Source: Zavarzinella sp. (lineage in GTDB: Bacteria > Planctomycetota > Planctomycetia > Gemmatales > Gemmataceae). Taken from it: a DNA stretch of 64,000 bases. Positions within the stretch are counted from its first letter, which is position 1; each line of letters begins with the position of its first letter. Shown here piece after piece: positions 9,119 to 18,412 of this stretch. Where the stretch lies: contig JAWKTI010000001.1 in the NCBI GenBank assembly GCA_041399155.1, positions 1,798,001 to 1,862,000 on the forward strand, given 5' to 3'. The position numbers were made by a program, and so were the translations under genes. Below the pieces are notes generated by a model. It was not told the origin of the DNA and ran no database searches. It worked only from the letters and a program-made list of their open reading frames with translations.

Positions 9119-9537
9119 AACGAACCATCTTATTCATTCCGTATCGCTGGCACGCATCTGCTTACTTCATCCTGATAATTTTGTGGACTGTTGCCCTGCT
9201 GAGCACAATCCCAACCAGGCAATCCCAGGGGTGGGATTGGACACCGGATGCACGCTTTTATTTCAGTAAACTGGTCCATGTTTGCGCATATCTCGTGTTG
9301 ACCATTCTTGGCTTGACACTATTTACACCAAACAAATCCCAGCTACTTCTCCTATTGTTTCTGTGCTGTCATGGTGCAGTAACAGAATACTTCCAGCAAT
9401 TTACCGGGCGAACAGGTTCAGTACGCGATGTTTTTCTGGATTATCTGGGAATCATAACAGGTTATTTATTAACGCCCCTGTTTATACGGTATTGGCACAC
9501 ATTGTTTCAATCGTCTCAAGCGGCACAGAAACCCTGA
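9115..9537 (+). CDS. VanZ-family membrane protein
   Basis: The 140-residue protein starts at a GTG whose GTGA overlaps the mcsB stop. Four hydrophobic segments are visible (about residues 15-32, 52-68, 73-87 and 106-125). Between the third and fourth lies the VanZ-family signature TEYFQQFTGRTGSVRDVFLDYLGI, in which conserved E, R and D residues sit next to the membrane; I quote only its general form and location (residues about 89-112). VanZ itself gives low-level teicoplanin resistance, but most family members have no known role. Its coupling to mcsB suggests co-expression rather than a proven functional link. Confidence 0.8.
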   Translation: MKRTILFIPYRWHASAYFILIILWTVALLSTIPTRQSQGWDWTPDARFYFSKLVHVCAYLVLTILGLTLFTPNKSQLLLLLFLCCHGAVTEYFQQFTGRTGSVRDVFLDYLGIITGYLLTPLFIRYWHTLFQSSQAAQKP

Positions 9538-9538
9538 A

Positions 9539-10579
9539 ATGGCCAGTATTTCCTTGCCACAAGTATTTGGCATCCCGCCGGAAGAGTGGGAACCCAACTA
9601 CTATCGCCTACTTGGCCTTCAGGTAGGAGAGCCAGACTTACAAGCGATTGAAGATCGCGTCTTACATTTCATGGAAAAACTGCGTCAGTTTCAGTTGACG
9701 CACCCGGAAATGGCCACTTCCGGAATGAATCTGTTAGCAACTGCGATCGACTGTCTGACAGATCCCAGTAAACGGGACGATTATCATGCGAAAATTGGTC
9801 TGAAAATTATAGTTGAGGCGATCCCGTACCAATCGATAGCCGATTTGCCGCAAATTCCAGCACTGGATACTCCTACAGACAGCGAAGTGGTGTTGGTTGA
9901 AGAAAACTGGGAAGTAGAACAGGACGATGAAGATTCGATTTTAGATTTGCCTCCATTTTCGAAAGCAGATGATATTCTGATTCCACTGGAACCTGCTGTC
10001 AGAATCTCCGACCAGCCGAAAACCAGTGAACAGCCAAAGAAAGCACCCACCGTACAAGTATTTAAGTCCACCCGCAAACAGAAGCGGATTACTGAAACAA
10101 GAACTAATCATCGGTACAGGCGCAAAGTAGCACTACGGCGGGCATTGCAACTCTGGAACCGATTGTGGGATCATTTTAACGTTCAGACAAGCATTAACTT
10201 AGAATCACCTGGTAAAACGATCTCATTCGCTGCTGCACTCGAGTCGATTTCTGCCAATCGGGATAGGTTGTTCGAATTACTTCCCACAAACCTGGGGAGA
10301 ATTGTGCTGGGGCTTGCCGCACAGACAAATCCGCTGGAAGTAATTAAGTCATTTCAGGATAAGCAGTTAGAATCGCTGATCGTGGACTATCATGGTGCGT
10401 ACTATTGGCTTGAAAACCAGTTCAAACAGGAAAAATTAAGGCTTCATGAGAAAACCAACACCGGGTTATATATCAGACTATTAATATTCGTGCGGACCCA
10501 CATCCAACGGATTTTGGTCGCCGGTTGGCTCGTTTTTGTGTTTTTTTGCATCTTGTTAGCCATGTATCGTTCCGGATAA
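9539..10579 (+). CDS. J-domain-like protein with C-terminal membrane anchor
   Basis: The product has 346 residues and starts 1 nt after the VanZ-like stop. Residues about 10-85 resemble the planctomycete version of a J-domain (GIPPEEWEPNYYRLLGL, then a helix pair, then LTDPSKRDDY), where the classical HPD tripeptide is not evident, so it may not stimulate DnaK. An acidic linker (residues about 115-150) follows, then a basic patch (KSTRKQKRITETRTNHRYRR by residues), a helical region and a single membrane segment near the C-terminus (WLVFVFFCILLAMY). The tail-anchored topology puts the J-like domain in the cytoplasm. It ends the mcsA-mcsA-mcsB-vanZ run and could link client recognition to the membrane; that is inference. 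Confidence 0.65.
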   Translation: MASISLPQVFGIPPEEWEPNYYRLLGLQVGEPDLQAIEDRVLHFMEKLRQFQLTHPEMATSGMNLLATAIDCLTDPSKRDDYHAKIGLKIIVEAIPYQSIADLPQIPALDTPTDSEVVLVEENWEVEQDDEDSILDLPPFSKADDILIPLEPAVRISDQPKTSEQPKKAPTVQVFKSTRKQKRITETRTNHRYRRKVALRRALQLWNRLWDHFNVQTSINLESPGKTISFAAALESISANRDRLFELLPTNLGRIVLGLAAQTNPLEVIKSFQDKQLESLIVDYHGAYYWLENQFKQEKLRLHEKTNTGLYIRLLIFVRTHIQRILVAGWLVFVFFCILLAMYRSG

Positions 10580-10605
10580 CCTCCCACGTGGGGAATTGCT
10601 CTGTA

Positions 10606-10636
10606 TCCTGATCAACATTACTCGAATGGATCAGGA
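10606..10636 (+). promoter_or_regulatory. Hairpin covering the glyS ribosome binding site
   Basis: TCCTGATC (10606-10613) and GATCAGGA (10629-10636) are perfect 8-bp complementary arms around a 15-nt loop. The 3' arm contains most of the AGGAAG Shine-Dalgarno of glyS, whose ATG is at 10643. When folded, the hairpin should block initiation, so it is a candidate translational switch. No T-box specifier or antiterminator features are visible in the 63-bp gap. Confidence 0.5.
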
Positions 10637-10642
10637 AGTAGC

Positions 10643-12250
10643 ATGGCATCAGACAAATTGGACATGGATAAGATTGTTTCCTTGTGCCGCAGGCGGGGTT
10701 TCATTTTTCAATCCAGTGAGATTTACGGTGGGATCAACGGTTTCTGGGATTATGGCCCACTCGGCGTCGAACTGAAAAAAAATATCAAGCGGTGCTGGTG
10801 GCAGGATATGGTTCAGAATCCCCCACCAGGTCCTGACGGGGAAGAGATCAGCATGGTGGGCCTGGATTGTTCCATCGTGATGAATCCCAAAGTGTGGGAA
10901 GCCAGCGGCCACGTGGGTGGATTTTCAGATCCCATGGTCGATTGCAAAGTTTCTAAAAAACGCTACCGTGCAGACCAACTCAATGTGGTTTCGGGTGGGA
11001 TTCCTTTATCTTTTGCATTTGCAAAAGGTGATGAAGCCGCCCAGAAAGCAGCCACGAAAAAACTGGATAAAGCCACCCGCAGTGCTGGCCAGAAACCCGC
11101 CGAACCTGTTGTTACAGAATTGTTACAAAAAATCGGTCCCGTACAGGATATGAGTGCAATTGTGGGGCCCGACGTTGATGAACCAGGCACGCTGACCACC
11201 CCACGTGCGTTCAATCTGATGTTCCAGACTTACGTGGGTGCAATTCAGGACGATGCCAATATTGCTTATCTTCGACCAGAAACCGCCCAGGGGATCTTTG
11301 CCAATTTCCGGAATGTGCTGGATAGTTCGCGGGTCAAATTACCTTTTGGAATTGCCCAGATAGGGAAAGCGTTCCGAAACGAAATCAACCCACGCAACTA
11401 CACGTTTCGCAGCCGGGAATTCGAGCAGATGGAAATTGAATTCTTCTGCAAGCCAGCAGATTCGATGAAATGGTATGAATATTGGTGCAATGTTCGCAAA
11501 AACTGGTATAGTTCGCTAGGTATCCGGTCAGAACGTTTACGTCCCCGCCAGCAGGACAAAGATGAACTGGCGTTTTACTCGATTGGCACCACCGATATCG
11601 AATATCTATTTCCATTTTCACCTGATACACAGGAACTGGAAGGGGTGGCCCACCGTGGTGCGTACGACCTGACGCAACATATGAAGCACAGTTCCAAGGA
11701 CCTGACCTATTTCGACGAGGATGCCTGGACTGCCAATGCCCACACCAGAACGACAAACTCGTTTAAAGAATGGCTAAAATTGAACCCCGCGCCGGAAGCG
11801 ATTGAACAGTATCAGTTTATTCCCCACGTGATTGAACCATCGGCGGGTGCCGATCGCTTCACACTTGCAGTCATTTGCGAAGCCTATACCGAAGATAAAG
11901 TGCCCGATGCCAAAGGAAATCTGGAAGAACGATTATTGATGAAATTTCACCCAAGGCTGGCACCAGTGAAAGCTGCGATCCTGCCATTGGTGAAAAAAGA
12001 TGGTATGCCAGAAAAAGCGATGGCACTCTATCGTGAATTGAAAAAACATTACGTAGTGGAATATGATGACGGTGGTGCCGTGGGTCGACGTTATCGACGA
12101 CAGGATGAAATTGGGACCCCGTTCTGTATTACTATCGACGGGGACACCATTGCCGATGATACGGTGACCATTCGGGAACGGGATACGACCCAACAGCGAA
12201 GAATTCCGATGTCGGAAGTACTTTCTGAAATCAGAACCCACTGTGATTAG
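10643..12250 (+). CDS. glyS: Glycyl-tRNA synthetase (class II, homodimeric type)
   Basis: The enzyme charges tRNA(Gly). The 535 residues carry the alpha2-type GlyRS motifs: N-terminal LCRRRGFIFQSSEIYGGING, then WEASGHVGGFSDPMVDC, motif 2 as FRSREFEQMEIEFF, and the motif-3 region EPSAGADRF. The C-terminal anticodon-binding domain has the conserved AVGRRYRRQDEIGTPFC (residues about 485-500). An insert of some 90 residues between the first block and the catalytic core is normal in this subtype. Translation starts at the ATG behind AGGAAG at 10633-10638, which is caught in a hairpin. It is convergent with the E2 gene, 9 bp apart, with no clear terminator between. Confidence 0.97.
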   Translation: MASDKLDMDKIVSLCRRRGFIFQSSEIYGGINGFWDYGPLGVELKKNIKRCWWQDMVQNPPPGPDGEEISMVGLDCSIVMNPKVWEASGHVGGFSDPMVDCKVSKKRYRADQLNVVSGGIPLSFAFAKGDEAAQKAATKKLDKATRSAGQKPAEPVVTELLQKIGPVQDMSAIVGPDVDEPGTLTTPRAFNLMFQTYVGAIQDDANIAYLRPETAQGIFANFRNVLDSSRVKLPFGIAQIGKAFRNEINPRNYTFRSREFEQMEIEFFCKPADSMKWYEYWCNVRKNWYSSLGIRSERLRPRQQDKDELAFYSIGTTDIEYLFPFSPDTQELEGVAHRGAYDLTQHMKHSSKDLTYFDEDAWTANAHTRTTNSFKEWLKLNPAPEAIEQYQFIPHVIEPSAGADRFTLAVICEAYTEDKVPDAKGNLEERLLMKFHPRLAPVKAAILPLVKKDGMPEKAMALYRELKKHYVVEYDDGGAVGRRYRRQDEIGTPFCITIDGDTIADDTVTIRERDTTQQRRIPMSEVLSEIRTHCD

Positions 12251-12259
12251 CACACCGGG

Positions 12260-13546
12260 TTACTTTGTCGCTTTCACGGTAGGTGGCAGCAGCAGGGTGG
12301 CCGGGTTTTCTAATGCATTTTTCACATGATTGCCAAACATTGCCCCCACCGCACCATCAATCAGGCGGTGGTCGAACGTAAACGATAAATAAACCAGATC
12401 GGCAGGCTGGATTTCGTTCCTTTCGTTGTAAACAGGTCGTCGAACCGTTTTACCAATCCCCATAATACCTGCTTCGGGATAATTGATGATTGGCGTTGAA
12501 ATCAACCCACCGATATTGCCAATCGATGTGATCGTGAATGTTCCGCCGAGCAATTCTTCTCTTTTCACCTGGCCGGTGCGACAAGCCATCGCCAATCGTT
12601 CAATTTCTCTGGCGATAGCAAACAGATCCAGATGGTCTGCAGTGCGAATGACGGGCACCATCAGCCCATTGGGTGTGGCAACTGCAATCCCCACGTTGCG
12701 TTCTGCGTGGTAGACGATTTCCTGCTTTTCATCATCGATTGAGCTGTTGACGATTGGCAGATCGCGTAATGCCAACGCCACCGCACGCACCATGAACGGC
12801 AAATAAGTGAGCTTGATTCCCATCCGTGCGGAGGACTGCTTGAGGGAATGGCGAATCTGCACAAGCTGGGTAATATCGCACTCGTCAATGTAGGCATAGA
12901 ACGGGATGCGTTGCTGCGATTCACTGAGGTGCTTCGCAATTGTTTTCCGCATTGGGGGCATTTTCGCTCGTGTGCCAGCTACACCAAAATCATGGACAGG
13001 AATCGTTTTCCTGGGTCGATCGGCGGTGCTACTGGATTTGCTTGCTGACTTTTCCAAGTAGGGTGCCAGATCTTCCAGCAAAATTCTGCCTGCAGGCCCA
13101 CTGCCAGGCACAGTTGCCAGATCAATGCCTAATTTTCGCGCAAGATAGCGTACAGATGGGGCAGCGACTGGGAGTTCTCTAGTTGTTAGTACCGTCGAAA
13201 CACCCGTAACGGGCGGCTTGGCCGTCGTCTTCGAAGACCTTGCGCCTAATTCTTGTGCATTACCTGCACGGGAACCAAGCTCACCTTTCTGTGACTGAGC
13301 GTTGTTTCCTTTGGAAGTGGGGTCATACGAAAGAATCGTTTCCCCCACCTTGACCTTCGAACCAGGCTCCCGCAGGATTTGACTGATGGTGCCTGCAAAA
13401 GGCGAAGGCACTTCCATCGTGGCTTTGTCGGTCATCACTTCCAGCAAGGTATCCCCACGCCGGATTGTGTCGCCTGGTGCCACCATCCACTGAACAAGAT
13501 CTGCCTCGTAGACACCTTCGCCAAGTTCGGGCAACTGAAAATCCAT
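12260..13546 (-). CDS. 2-oxoacid dehydrogenase E2 (dihydrolipoyl acyltransferase)
   Basis: This is the core acyltransferase of a pyruvate or branched-chain 2-oxoacid dehydrogenase complex (428 residues). Domain order: a lipoyl domain (residues 1-78) with lipoyl lysine in MTDKATMEVPSP, a Ser/Thr/Gly-rich linker, a peripheral subunit-binding domain (SVRYLARKLGIDLATVPGSG, about residues 131-165), a second linker, and a catalytic domain ending with the CoA-transferase motif SFTFDHRLIDGA. A single lipoyl domain is typical of branched-chain and many bacterial E2s. E1-beta lies 26 bp upstream, but no E1-alpha or E3 gene is present near by. The acyl specificity cannot be decided. Confidence 0.93.
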   Translation of the reverse strand: MDFQLPELGEGVYEADLVQWMVAPGDTIRRGDTLLEVMTDKATMEVPSPFAGTISQILREPGSKVKVGETILSYDPTSKGNNAQSQKGELGSRAGNAQELGARSSKTTAKPPVTGVSTVLTTRELPVAAPSVRYLARKLGIDLATVPGSGPAGRILLEDLAPYLEKSASKSSSTADRPRKTIPVHDFGVAGTRAKMPPMRKTIAKHLSESQQRIPFYAYIDECDITQLVQIRHSLKQSSARMGIKLTYLPFMVRAVALALRDLPIVNSSIDDEKQEIVYHAERNVGIAVATPNGLMVPVIRTADHLDLFAIAREIERLAMACRTGQVKREELLGGTFTITSIGNIGGLISTPIINYPEAGIMGIGKTVRRPVYNERNEIQPADLVYLSFTFDHRLIDGAVGAMFGNHVKNALENPATLLLPPTVKATK

Positions 13547-13572
13547 CGTACTCTCCCACGTGAATGAGGTGG

Positions 13573-14628
13573 TTAAACAGGTTCGTTGGCAAGTTCAATC
13601 ATCTGAGTCAGAATATGGTTGAACTGTGGCACTGTGTTTGTTTCGTAAGTTTGATTTAAGCCTATCCCCGGCAGGTGTTTGCCCTGCAGAATCCGTGGGC
13701 GGGCCAGTAATTCATAAAAAAGCTCTTCAACTGTGCGTCGCAACAGATGTTCGCCGAAGTTGGCCACATCAGTGTCTTCATTCACAAACAGCACCCGGCC
13801 TGTTTTTTGAATGCTTTTGGCAACAGTGGGCCAATCGTACGGGAAGATACTGCGCAAATCGATTACATCGTATTGCACTCCCTGACTCTTTAATTGATCA
13901 GCCGCCTGCACACACAAGGGGAGAGTTCGGCCATAACTAACCACTGTTGCATCGTTTCCTTCACGCACCACAGTAGCGGATCCCAGGGGCACAGTATACC
14001 TTTCCACTGGCGGCCAATCAGGTTGCCATTGTGTCCGATCCCCAAGTGGTGCATCGATTTTTTTGCTTAATTCAGCAGCATCTGCTGGTTCACCCGGGAT
14101 CAGTTGATCCCCACGCACACGTAACAGCGCCTTTGGCAATAATACCATCACCGGATTGGGATCAATGATTGCAGATAGCATCAAGCCATAAGCATCCAGG
14201 GCATTGCTGGGCATCACCACTTTCCAGCCAGCCAATCGTGCAGCCCAACTTTCAAAGGAATGGGAGTGGTAGATACTGCCACGAATGCCAGAACCGGTGG
14301 GTGTCATCATCACGATTGGCATTTCAAAGGCGCCCGCACTGCCCCAGCGCTGGTTGCCTGCAATTTTTAATAAATCAATGATATTAAAGGCATAATCGCA
14401 GAATTGAATCTCGAAAACTGGCTTGCCGCCAGCGTAAGCAATGCCCATCGCGGTGCCAACAATGCCACGCTCATCGAGTGGGGAATTCCATGCTGTTTTC
14501 AGCCCCTGTGTCGCGGTAAACACACCACCTAATGGTGGGCCAACATCTTCGCCAAAAATATCGGTGATCCCTAAATTGGTTTCGCCGTAATGCAAGGCAA
14601 GTCGTACTGCCTGGATCAGTGTTGCCAT
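13573..14628 (-). CDS. 2-oxoacid dehydrogenase E1 component, beta subunit
   Basis: The 351-residue protein matches the beta subunit of alpha2beta2 E1 enzymes: IFGEDVG near residue 25 (including the Glu that activates thiamine diphosphate), QFCDYAFNIIDLL, the transketolase pyrimidine-binding fold, and the C-terminal transketolase domain with VIDLRSIFPYDW. It decarboxylates a 2-oxoacid together with an alpha subunit and passes the acyl group to E2. Translation starts behind GAGGTGGGGG. The upstream neighbour is an acyltransferase instead of the expected E1-alpha gene, so the alpha subunit must be encoded elsewhere. Confidence 0.93.
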   Translation of the reverse strand: MATLIQAVRLALHYGETNLGITDIFGEDVGPPLGGVFTATQGLKTAWNSPLDERGIVGTAMGIAYAGGKPVFEIQFCDYAFNIIDLLKIAGNQRWGSAGAFEMPIVMMTPTGSGIRGSIYHSHSFESWAARLAGWKVVMPSNALDAYGLMLSAIIDPNPVMVLLPKALLRVRGDQLIPGEPADAAELSKKIDAPLGDRTQWQPDWPPVERYTVPLGSATVVREGNDATVVSYGRTLPLCVQAADQLKSQGVQYDVIDLRSIFPYDWPTVAKSIQKTGRVLFVNEDTDVANFGEHLLRRTVEELFYELLARPRILQGKHLPGIGLNQTYETNTVPQFNHILTQMIELANEPV

Positions 14629-14723
14629 ATCGAATTACCCCCACCTCGCATTGTTCTGGACCTGCATTTCCGTGGCTATCCATATTGTATGTTTCGGTGC
14701 CCGGTTTCTGGTAGTTCACTGCC

Positions 14724-15857
14724 TCAAGGACCGCTTTGCGTCTGTGGGCGGATAGAACGGGAAGCACGGCGGGATGCTGTACGCCACGGTTTTTCGACAA
14801 AGTAATACATCACTATCGCAGCGGCAAACATTGCTATCAGGCATCCGAGCGTGGTCAATATTCTGGTGATCAAAGGATATTCAGGCATCGCACCAAAAGG
14901 AATGACCCCACCAAGCACCATCAGTACCAGGGCGTGGGTCATATACAGCGAATAACTGATGTTCCCAAGAAACACCAGTGCCCTGCTTTTCCAGATCCAC
15001 GTCGCCGTGTTTCCAGCCAATGCAAACAGCAACACCAGCAGAAAAAACAGCACAAGATAACAGGCATGAACAATTTTTTCGTTTGTTACCAGATACGGCA
15101 GGACGATCCCCAAAATCACCAGGAAATCGGTCAGCCGAAACCGAATCGTTTTTTGCCATCTTGCGTGCAGACGAGCAAGAAACACCCCACCAAAAAAGGT
15201 GGGGATAATGTAAACCAGACCGCGAAAAACGATCGAATCCAACGTGAAAACCATCACCGAACAGGGAATTGTCAGCAAAAACAGGATTGAAGTTGTCCGG
15301 ATTGAAAGTCGACAGACACTCCATGCCAAAGTTGGAAAAAGCAGATAGGCAAACCATTCCGAACTGATCGACCAGGAAGGATAATTCCAGGCAAGCGTAG
15401 TGAATTCATACTCCCAGGCATGAACCAGAAAAATATTCGCCAGAAAACTATCTAAGGAATTCCGTGGGTCAACAGGATGCTTACTACTGATTACCAATAA
15501 AAGGCAACAGAATAACGCTGCCAGGTGGACCGGGTAAATCCGCCCGAGTCGCAACCACCAGAAAAGTAGAAGTTCTTTGAACCGGATCGTCTGAAATCGA
15601 TCCAGATACCGAATACCAAGTACATAACCACTGAGAATAAAAAATAGCGGGACTGCCAGGTGGCCGAATTTTAAAATCGGTTGAAACCACCGCATTGCAG
15701 GCAATAAATTGAACAGGTCAGGTGAAAAGTGGTGCAGGAGAACCCAAAGCGCAGCCACGCCCCGCAACGAAGTTAGTGCGTAAATGTCTGTGGTTTTCGC
15801 GGTTTGTTCTGACAAAGTCAATCCCCTGAAACCAACAGCGCTAAGCCAGTCCGGCAA
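14724..15857 (-). CDS. Acyltransferase family 3 membrane protein
   Basis: A polytopic protein (up to 377 residues, about ten membrane segments) of the acyltransferase-3 family, which O-acylates sugars or other cell-envelope molecules. The family motif is near the start: LTSLRGVAALWVLLHHF, where R and H are the conserved pair, and LFFILSGYVLG follows around residue 75. The annotated ATG at 15857 overlaps the VWA gene by 17 bp; a TTG at about 15823 behind AGGGGA would remove 12 residues and is a possible alternative start. The C-terminus is a short basic tail (RTASRRASRSIRP). The substrate is unknown. Confidence 0.85.
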   Translation of the reverse strand: MPDWLSAVGFRGLTLSEQTAKTTDIYALTSLRGVAALWVLLHHFSPDLFNLLPAMRWFQPILKFGHLAVPLFFILSGYVLGIRYLDRFQTIRFKELLLFWWLRLGRIYPVHLAALFCCLLLVISSKHPVDPRNSLDSFLANIFLVHAWEYEFTTLAWNYPSWSISSEWFAYLLFPTLAWSVCRLSIRTTSILFLLTIPCSVMVFTLDSIVFRGLVYIIPTFFGGVFLARLHARWQKTIRFRLTDFLVILGIVLPYLVTNEKIVHACYLVLFFLLVLLFALAGNTATWIWKSRALVFLGNISYSLYMTHALVLMVLGGVIPFGAMPEYPLITRILTTLGCLIAMFAAAIVMYYFVEKPWRTASRRASRSIRPQTQSGP

Positions 15858-18393
15858 ATTTTCGAATCATCCATTCAACAGTAAGGAAACCAATTACCAG
15901 ACAAAGCAACCACCATGATTGTCCCAAATGAGTTTCAGTGATGTACGTTCGAGTCGCCTTCTGTGCTTTCAAAAATTCTGACAATTGATCTACTTCTGCA
16001 ATCTCAACAACTTTTCCACCTGTTTTATCGGCAATATCCAACATGAAATTTCGATTTACAGATAGATCGACTAATTCGCCTGTATCCGTTGGGAGTACCA
16101 GAAAAGGAGATTTTAATTTTTCCCCACTCGTGCTTTGAACCATCTGCTCGTACCCAGGAATCACCAGTTCTGCAATATATTTCCCTGCTGGCAGATCTTT
16201 GATGGAACTGGTCCACTCTTTAGGTATCACCGGATGTGGCACAAGTGGGATCGTGCGGACCACCTGGTCTGAAGTTCCATTCTGTAACCGCAACCGTATC
16301 CCTACCACTTGATTTGGCGGTAGTGTAGTTGCTTTGTCTGTAAATCGAGCAACGAATTCGACTTCCTGGTCTGTGCGATAGTTTGGTTCCCGCGTTCCAA
16401 AGCGAACAAAATCGTTGCCAGTAATCAATGCCCGATCGCTTGCAGCCCAGCGAATCAGTTGGCTCCAGAAACGGTGGTTATATTCATCGCCTCGTTTGAA
16501 TCGCCAACGCCAGGTACTATCGATTCCAAGATAGATCACTCTGCCAAAACCGTAATGCTGTCGGACAAGAATTGGTGCCCCCGATTCGGATTTTGTTCCA
16601 TCGAACGGTTGGTCTGCTTCCACACTTCGCGCCAACACCACCGAACCGGGCTTTTCTATACCAGTTACTGCCCAGTAGTGGTGGGGGAGTTGCTGCCAGA
16701 TTTCGGAGCTGGCACCCGCATTTTCAGACATCCGCAAAAATCCAGTCCCCTCTCCTTCTGCGGTAATTCGGAAAGCTCGTCCTGATTCACTGCTGATTTC
16801 AATTGGCTGACTGATCGGCAGCAATTTAGAAATGATTGGATCCTGAAAAATCTGCATGGGCATGGACCGTTTACCAGCAAGCAGCACTAGTGTCCCACCA
16901 CGATCTGCCACATATTTTTCCAGCCGCTGGCGATATTCCAATGTGAGCTCGTCTAGCCCCAAATCGCCCAGAATGATGCAGTCAAAATCCAATAATGCCT
17001 CCGGATCTGTGGGCAGCTTCAGTTGCGGCAGTCCAGCATCACGTGTGGGGGATTCTCCTGCCTGCAGCCGAGGTTGGAGAAATACCACTCGCTGCATTGC
17101 CATGGTGCTATCTCTTTCCAAAGCAGTTTGCAGGTAGTGAAACTCCCAACGTACCTCACTGTCGACAACGAGCACTTTAGCTTTATCCGCTGTCACATGA
17201 ATCGTCAGTGGGCGTTGATTGTTTGCAGGCTGGGTATCTTTGCGACGATCCGTTGGTTGATTTGGAAGGTGCTCTGCAGTCAACTGTAATTGATTTTTCC
17301 CAGACTGAACCATTTTCGCAAGTAACTGAACTGTTTTTTGTTGATTATTCCCATCGTGGGGGAATTCCTGCACCACCGGTGAGACGGGCTTGCCATTTTT
17401 GTCGGGAAGATTCAGTGACACCCGGATGGTACCCGGTGGCATGTTATTAATCAGCAAACGGCACTCTACCGTGGCATATGCATTCTGAAAAACTGCGGGC
17501 GGGCTGGCTCGAGCTGCGATAATTGCTAAATCTGGCGGTGGATCTTTGGGGCCACACACCACAAAATGAACTGGAATGCCCAAATCAGCCAGTTCCTGAA
17601 CTCGTAATTGTGGTGAGACACCCCAGTTGTGCTGGCCGTCACTGAATATCACCACACCGACCAGTTTTTCTGTTGATGTACGCAGTTGGATTGCATCCAG
17701 CAACGGAACTTTCAAATCGGTAAAGCGATTGCCGGTGGGAGACTCGGAAATCAACGGATTGGAACCAGGCTCTGTGACGGACAGTGGGTGCGATTCTTGC
17801 GAAAATCCATGTAACCGAATCTGGTGTTTTTCCTGCATCTGACCCAGAAAATTCTTCCCACGTGGGTCGAGAACACGCATGGCGAGGTGCTTCCTCGCAA
17901 ATAAATGAAATTCCTCTAATAATCGATGGTATTCGGCAGTTTCGGTAAAACGATAATCACTTCGCTTCGCACTTTGCAACCAATTATCCAACGTGCTGGA
18001 TGGTACTTTACCCTGATATATCGACAACTCTTTGATTAATTCCAGTTTTTCCAGATCAGATCGGTGGTGATCGAAAACACCCATGCTGTCGGATAAATCA
18101 ACAGCCACGAAAAGTTGGGAGGGCACTTCTTCCGAATGACTGTGAGCAATCACCGGACGCCAATACAACAACAACACAACCGTCAGAATAATTAGAGATC
18201 GCACCACCAACAGAATCCTGGCATATCCTTTGCTGATAGTGGTCAGTTCCTGGCGATAAAGTCGAAAAACGATCCACAAAGTGAAGCTTGCCAGACCAAG
18301 CAGAAGAAAAAAGTCCGCAAATTTGCCTAAGTGCGACCACCTCTGCAGTAGCATGAGTCGAGCATCGCTGAATGGTAGTTCAATTCGCCACAT
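15841..18393 (-). CDS. Large VWA-domain membrane protein
   Basis: The 850-residue protein has two membrane segments near its N-terminus (about residues 28-45 and 63-82), a von Willebrand A domain beginning FVAVDLSDSMG (the D-x-S-x-S metal site) with VVIFSDGQHNWG later, and a glutamine-amidotransferase-like/BatA-type region with DFDCIILGDLG and GRVIYLGIDSTWRW. One membrane segment closes the C-terminus (LLCLVIGFLTVEW). This is the usual planctomycete layout for these proteins, which often accompany MoxR/DUF58 genes; none is seen here. The long middle part should be periplasmic. It probably acts as a surface or chaperone-like scaffold, but the role is unproven. Confidence 0.85.
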   Translation of the reverse strand: MWRIELPFSDARLMLLQRWSHLGKFADFFLLLGLASFTLWIVFRLYRQELTTISKGYARILLVVRSLIILTVVLLLYWRPVIAHSHSEEVPSQLFVAVDLSDSMGVFDHHRSDLEKLELIKELSIYQGKVPSSTLDNWLQSAKRSDYRFTETAEYHRLLEEFHLFARKHLAMRVLDPRGKNFLGQMQEKHQIRLHGFSQESHPLSVTEPGSNPLISESPTGNRFTDLKVPLLDAIQLRTSTEKLVGVVIFSDGQHNWGVSPQLRVQELADLGIPVHFVVCGPKDPPPDLAIIAARASPPAVFQNAYATVECRLLINNMPPGTIRVSLNLPDKNGKPVSPVVQEFPHDGNNQQKTVQLLAKMVQSGKNQLQLTAEHLPNQPTDRRKDTQPANNQRPLTIHVTADKAKVLVVDSEVRWEFHYLQTALERDSTMAMQRVVFLQPRLQAGESPTRDAGLPQLKLPTDPEALLDFDCIILGDLGLDELTLEYRQRLEKYVADRGGTLVLLAGKRSMPMQIFQDPIISKLLPISQPIEISSESGRAFRITAEGEGTGFLRMSENAGASSEIWQQLPHHYWAVTGIEKPGSVVLARSVEADQPFDGTKSESGAPILVRQHYGFGRVIYLGIDSTWRWRFKRGDEYNHRFWSQLIRWAASDRALITGNDFVRFGTREPNYRTDQEVEFVARFTDKATTLPPNQVVGIRLRLQNGTSDQVVRTIPLVPHPVIPKEWTSSIKDLPAGKYIAELVIPGYEQMVQSTSGEKLKSPFLVLPTDTGELVDLSVNRNFMLDIADKTGGKVVEIAEVDQLSEFLKAQKATRTYITETHLGQSWWLLCLVIGFLTVEWMIRKFAGLA

Positions 18394-18412
18394 GAGCTTT
18401 TGCTTTCAGGCT

